From: Phycisphaerales bacterium
GTDB taxonomy: Bacteria > Planctomycetota > Phycisphaerae > UBA1845 > UTPLA1
NCBI GenBank assembly: GCA_020639075.1
Contig: JACKHI010000001.1
Span: 1,736,001 to 1,800,000, forward strand
Direction: 5' to 3'
DNA: 64,000 nt
Part shown: one piece after another, positions 60,213-64,000 of the stretch
How positions within the stretch are numbered: the stretch's first letter is position 1
Layout: every line of letters begins with the position of its first letter
Notes under the pieces: generated by a model
What the model saw: the letters and a program-made list of their open reading frames with translations, nothing else
What the model was told of the DNA's origin: nothing
Database searches by the model: none
Translations under genes and position numbers: made by a program

Positions 60213-62054
60213 ATGGAACGACAAGTATGCCCACAGTGTAACAGGCAGACTCCCAAGGCGCAATTCTGCATGTTCTGCGGAAAGGAGTTGTTTCCCCAGG
60301 TCAAGACCGAGGTCGAAGATCTTCAGACCATCAGGGCGACTGTGGCCCGTGCTGCAAGCGCGTCACGTGATCAGCAATTCGAGCTTGCACGCATCTCCGT
60401 TCATAAGTCCCTTTCGTCTGCTGGGTTCCCCGGAATCAAGCGACTTGTCGTGCCACCGGGAAAGCAGACCGTCGTTTGCGCCGATGGTAAGCAACCCGTC
60501 TTTCTCCAAGCTGGCAATTACAGCGTTACTCGGTCAGGGGCGGAAACCGGAGCGCTCGGAGCCCTGCTCGGCGGCATCAGGGGCGGAATCGTCACGGTCT
60601 GCGAGGCGCCGGCAGCCCCGTTCTTGGCTAACTTCGTGCTTCCGGACGGCGCTACCTTAAGTGAATACGACCTCATGGCGCAACCTGCGGGTGAAGAGTG
60701 CTTCGAGATTCACGAGAGCCTCGACCGCGTAATAAACAACCCCTCGGAGGTGCCGAGTGCCCAAGATGCCCCGGGGTTGATGCCTTTCAAGAGCGCCATC
60801 AAGGCTGCGTATTCCTCCCAGAATATCAGGACATCTGATGACCTGCTCGGCGGAATCGAAGTGCAATTGCGACTCAAATGCGACGATCCGGTCCAACTTC
60901 AAGTCAACCTGATCAATTCGCATGAATTGTTTAGGGAGCACGAGGAACTCGAAGACTGGGACAAGTTCCAAAAGCATGAACGTCATTCGTTGATGAATCG
61001 CATGTTCTCCGCCTTAAAGATGGGCTTCAAGCTGCAAGAAGATGTTCCTCCGTTCACATTCCGCGTGTCGGCGTTGTTCGGGCGGTTACGGAACGAGTTC
61101 GAAATGGCGGTTCGCGCTGCAATCCGGAACGAAACCGTGCAGGCCCTATACGACACGACCGACGTGCGGGAGCGAGTCAAGGGCGACATCGCGCATGCAA
61201 TGTCGCATTCACTGAGCCTATACGGTATCAGCATCGACCAGGTCGTCGCGTTCCAATTCAATTGCCCCGAATACGAGAAGCTCCGCTTCAAGCGAGGCCA
61301 GCTTGTTGTCGATCGCTCATCGCTTGAAGATCAAAAAACGAAGGCCGCGATAGACAAGGAACGCCGCGACATCACAACGGACAACGTTCGCCACGCTACT
61401 GCAAGCGACGAGCAGTTGAAGCAGCACGAAATCTCCGAGGGAGCGAAGACCGCGGAGATTCGTGACGAGGCGGCATTGGATCACCAGCGTCGCGCCCAGC
61501 AGCGAGATGCCGAACAACGGGAGCATGAGCGCGAACAATTGCAGTCGGACGAACGACAGCGAACCATGCTAGACGCGGAAAAGGTCCGGTCTCACCAACA
61601 GCTTCAATATGAGAAAGTCAAGGGGCTCATGGAGTTGCAGAACCAGCAACAGGATGCCGCACTCAGGCGCCAAACCGAGTGGGCAAAGACTGTCGCCCAG
61701 CTGAACCTGGATGCGGATTCGATCCTCGCGGTAATGCTGCAGTCGAACCCTCAACTCGGATCCGTCCTGGTAGAGATGAAGCGGGCTGCAGGAATGCAGC
61801 AGATGCTCCAGATGCGCGAGCAATTCGAGAAGCGGTTGGTACAGGTTCTCGGTCAGGATAAGCAACAGATAGGTCGGCTGATGGACGAGGCGGTTAAGCA
61901 ATTCGGACACGTAATGGCCAAGCGCGCCGAGGCAAGCCGCCCGCAAATCATCTCCAGTTCGGCAGGGCTGCTTCAGATAAGCCCCACGCCGCCAAGTAAC
62001 GATGAGAACTCGCCTGGAAATGATAACGAGAATCTCCAGGGCCAAAAGAAATGA
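60213..62054 (+). CDS. Zinc-ribbon SPFH/Band-7-like coiled-coil protein
   Basis: 613 residues. An N-terminal zinc ribbon (VCPQCN and CMFCGKE) is followed by an SPFH-like domain from about residue 60 to 360 (IKRLVVPPGKQTVVCADG; FRLRNEFEMAVRAAI-like part; VQALYDTTDVRERVKGDIAHAM; LYGISIDQVVAFQFNCPEY), then a long charged coiled coil (about 365-500) and a helical C-terminus. This is the type often annotated as 'virion core protein' or YdjI-like. SPFH proteins form ring-shaped membrane or cytosolic scaffolds. Its stop overlaps the next ATG (ATGA), so it is coupled to the second kinase. Confidence 0.85.
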   Translation: MERQVCPQCNRQTPKAQFCMFCGKELFPQVKTEVEDLQTIRATVARAASASRDQQFELARISVHKSLSSAGFPGIKRLVVPPGKQTVVCADGKQPVFLQAGNYSVTRSGAETGALGALLGGIRGGIVTVCEAPAAPFLANFVLPDGATLSEYDLMAQPAGEECFEIHESLDRVINNPSEVPSAQDAPGLMPFKSAIKAAYSSQNIRTSDDLLGGIEVQLRLKCDDPVQLQVNLINSHELFREHEELEDWDKFQKHERHSLMNRMFSALKMGFKLQEDVPPFTFRVSALFGRLRNEFEMAVRAAIRNETVQALYDTTDVRERVKGDIAHAMSHSLSLYGISIDQVVAFQFNCPEYEKLRFKRGQLVVDRSSLEDQKTKAAIDKERRDITTDNVRHATASDEQLKQHEISEGAKTAEIRDEAALDHQRRAQQRDAEQREHEREQLQSDERQRTMLDAEKVRSHQQLQYEKVKGLMELQNQQQDAALRRQTEWAKTVAQLNLDADSILAVMLQSNPQLGSVLVEMKRAAGMQQMLQMREQFEKRLVQVLGQDKQQIGRLMDEAVKQFGHVMAKRAEASRPQIISSSAGLLQISPTPPSNDENSPGNDNENLQGQKK

Positions 62055-64000
62055 GCGATCAAGGACAACATAATAGTTCACAATTCCCGAATCCATCCGA
62101 TCCGCCGCCTACGGTAGCGGATGTAGGTGGTAGCAGTGGCTTCGATGCCATGTCGCTGGATGCCGGCGCCACGATTCCCGATCGCGCCTCGACGCGGCCT
62201 GCAGGTGTCGATCGCTACGAGATTCGATGTGGTATCGGCGCAGGCGGCATGGGTCAGGTCTTTCTCGCCAAGGATCGAAACCTCGCCGGTCGATGGGTGG
62301 CGGTGAAGCGACTTTCAACCGATCTAATGGAGGATGCGCGGGCTCGAATGCGATTCGATACTGAGGCAGAGACCATCGCGCGACTCTCGCATCATCACAT
62401 CGTCAACGTATTCGAGCGTGGAGAGGACAAAGCCGGGCCTTATATCGCGATGGAATACATCGCCGGGCCCAGTGACGGCAAGACGCCGCCTCCCGCGGGC
62501 TGGGAACCCGATTGCCCCAGTCCACCATTAAACCTCTTTCAGCATGTTCGGAACAATGGTCCGCTCGCACCCGAGGACGTGATTCAACTCGGGATCAAGC
62601 TTGCAAGCGCACTGAAGTACGCACACGATCGCTCGATCATCCACCGCGACGTTAAGCCAGGCAATGTTCTCTTGGACGAGGAACTCGAGCCGCGGTTGGT
62701 CGATTTCGGCCTTGCGCGCGAGACTGACGGCCAGTCGAAGTTCAACACCATGCCCGGCGCCCAGATGCGGTCCTTTGGATTCGGCGCTCCCGAGCAGGAG
62801 CGCGACGCGTCCAAGGTGGATCATCGCGCCGACATCTACGGGTTGGCCGCCACGCTGTGGTTCGCTCTCAGCGGCGAGAGCGCCGAGTTCTTCCGCGAGA
62901 GTGAAGTTCCGGTCGGACTGAGATCTGTCTTGGTCCGCGCCCTCAAGCGCGACCCCGATCAACGATTTGACAACGTCGCCGACTTGCGTGCCGCGCTGCA
63001 ATCCCTTTCGGGAGGTAGGCCAGTATTCGAAACGACAATTGAGGCCCCACCTGGATACTGGCAATGCCTAAACTGCGGACAATTCAACCGGGATGCGAGC
63101 CGGCACTGCGAAAAATGTGGTGAAGGGAGTTTGCTAAAGTGCCCGCAATGCGGCCAAGAAACACGCCGTGGCGTCGCACATTGCGGACACTGCGGGATCC
63201 ACCTTGAGCAGTTTATTCACGCGGAGAATTGCCTACGCTTGGCCGAGGAATCCGCCGGCGCAAATCACCTGGAGGCTGCCCACGCGATCCTAGCTCGAAT
63301 TTCGAGCGAATCTGGCGCCCATGCGAAGCAGATGGAGCGCGCCGAGCGGCTTCGCTCAACGCTAAGTGCGGAAATCGGCGATCGAAAAGCGATAGCGCGT
63401 CGGCTTCGCGAGTCGAACGCACGCAAGGCATGGGATGAAAACGCAGCATCAATGCTAGTGAAACTGCGAAAGATCGCCCCGAAACAAGTTCAAGACCCAG
63501 AATGGGATGTCGTACCGGCCGATGCCACCATTCCCGAAGAAATAGCCACGCTGGATTCCGATTGTCGCAGGGTAATGCGCGGCGAATTGGAGGCCGCGCT
63601 TGAGAACAAGGATCTCGCGATCCTTGCACGTGTAGGACCGATCGCGGTGTCGGCGTTTCCCAACGAGGACTGGACACGCGGCGAGCTTACGCAAGGCGCG
63701 GTGTTGCGGGCGAAGTTCCACGAGGATGTTAACAAGATCGCGCAGCGACTTCGTGACGGAGCATTCGCCAGCATCGAGGACTACCAACGCGCGAAAGAAG
63801 TCCTCGATGACGCCATGACATGGTCTGGGCACGAGGACCCGCAAACGCTAGCCACGATGACCGAGCAGATTAACGAGGCACTGCGCAAGCTACCGGCACT
63901 CTCCAATGCCTGGAACTCGGGTAAGATCAGCGCGCAGCAGTTAGTTGAACTATGGGCGCTTACACCTGCAAACGATGACCTATCCACGGCTGCAAGAAAT
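62051..64000 (+). CDS. Ser/Thr protein kinase with C-terminal zinc ribbons, 3' end beyond window
   Basis: 650 codons are open to the edge. Disordered N-terminus (about 1-55), then a kinase domain: GIGAGGMGQV (61-70), Lys86, HRD at 198-200, DFG at 218-220, GAPEQ after the activation loop. There is a roughly 20-residue Pro/Gly insert in the hinge area (about 140-160). After residue 336 come zinc ribbons (WQCLNCGQFN, CEKCGEG, CPQCGQET, CGHCG) and a long helical region. The kinase is canonical, unlike the first one with HHD. ATG overlaps the SPFH stop by 4 bases. Confidence 0.88.
   Translation, partial: MSDQGQHNSSQFPNPSDPPPTVADVGGSSGFDAMSLDAGATIPDRASTRPAGVDRYEIRCGIGAGGMGQVFLAKDRNLAGRWVAVKRLSTDLMEDARARMRFDTEAETIARLSHHHIVNVFERGEDKAGPYIAMEYIAGPSDGKTPPPAGWEPDCPSPPLNLFQHVRNNGPLAPEDVIQLGIKLASALKYAHDRSIIHRDVKPGNVLLDEELEPRLVDFGLARETDGQSKFNTMPGAQMRSFGFGAPEQERDASKVDHRADIYGLAATLWFALSGESAEFFRESEVPVGLRSVLVRALKRDPDQRFDNVADLRAALQSLSGGRPVFETTIEAPPGYWQCLNCGQFNRDASRHCEKCGEGSLLKCPQCGQETRRGVAHCGHCGIHLEQFIHAENCLRLAEESAGANHLEAAHAILARISSESGAHAKQMERAERLRSTLSAEIGDRKAIARRLRESNARKAWDENAASMLVKLRKIAPKQVQDPEWDVVPADATIPEEIATLDSDCRRVMRGELEAALENKDLAILARVGPIAVSAFPNEDWTRGELTQGAVLRAKFHEDVNKIAQRLRDGAFASIEDYQRAKEVLDDAMTWSGHEDPQTLATMTEQINEALRKLPALSNAWNSGKISAQQLVELWALTPANDDLSTAARN

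Noticed and set aside
1..64000. CRISPR array or cas genes
   Set aside because: No regularly spaced repeats and no Cas-like protein were found.

Overview
The window is high-GC bacterial DNA. It suggests a planctomycete, probably from the Phycisphaerae side of the phylum. This is inferred from gene content: a DUF1800 lipoprotein next to a Tat-exported DUF1501 protein, a secreted GSDH-type sugar dehydrogenase, proteins with three SRPBCC domains, eukaryote-type Ser/Thr kinases (one fused to a formylglycine-generating-enzyme domain), and short palindromic repeats between genes. No rRNA or other phylogenetic marker is present, so the assignment is tentative.

Region 1 (1-9,840) is ordinary chromosome. 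It holds the end of an esterase, the GSDH protein, the DUF1501/DUF1800 pair, a VOC protein, a DUF1579 protein, a three-domain SRPBCC protein and a TetR regulator with a perfect palindrome upstream.

Region 2 (about 9,960-36,376) is a contiguous prophage late region. Every gene is on the minus strand, and many stops and starts overlap by 1-4 bases. In transcription order it encodes a signal-peptide protein, small membrane and DNA-binding proteins, and then a Mu-type head module: gp25/26/27-like proteins, gp28-like terminase, a gp29-like portal fused to a Mu F-like domain, gpI-like protease/scaffold, decoration protein, gpT-like capsid protein, gp36-like DUF1320 protein and a gpG-like protein. 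A long-tail module follows, with tail tube, 789-residue tape measure, hub, cysteine-rich proteins, a beta-helix protein and a distal protein. The operon ends at a terminator near 9,970. I found no Mu-type transposase and no recognisable endolysin.

Region 3 (36,377-41,200) is a regulatory and integration region. It holds a zinc-finger lipoprotein-like gene, an XRE-like regulator, a small ribbon-helix-helix-like gene, two intensely structured non-coding segments, a defective initiator-tRNA copy followed by a terminator, and a tyrosine integrase.

Region 4 (41,200-55,700) looks like an integrated mobile element or island. It has an 800-base stretch almost devoid of G on the plus strand, a predicted regulator with a sigma-region-3-like motif and an overlapping membrane gene, a TetR regulator, a HerA/VirB4-like ATPase with a small helical partner, a PD-(D/E)XK-like nuclease, and a minus-strand series that includes a MoxR/CobS-like AAA ATPase, a CobT-like VWA protein, a RAMA-like protein, and DUF6573- and DUF6933-like proteins.

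Region 5 (56,728-64,000, continuing past the edge) is a tightly packed plus-strand operon: kinase-FGE fusion, zinc-ribbon/FHA protein, zinc-ribbon/SPFH coiled-coil protein, and a second kinase with zinc ribbons. Writer (kinase), reader (FHA) and scaffold (SPFH) domains in one operon make it the best candidate here for an undescribed signalling or defence system.
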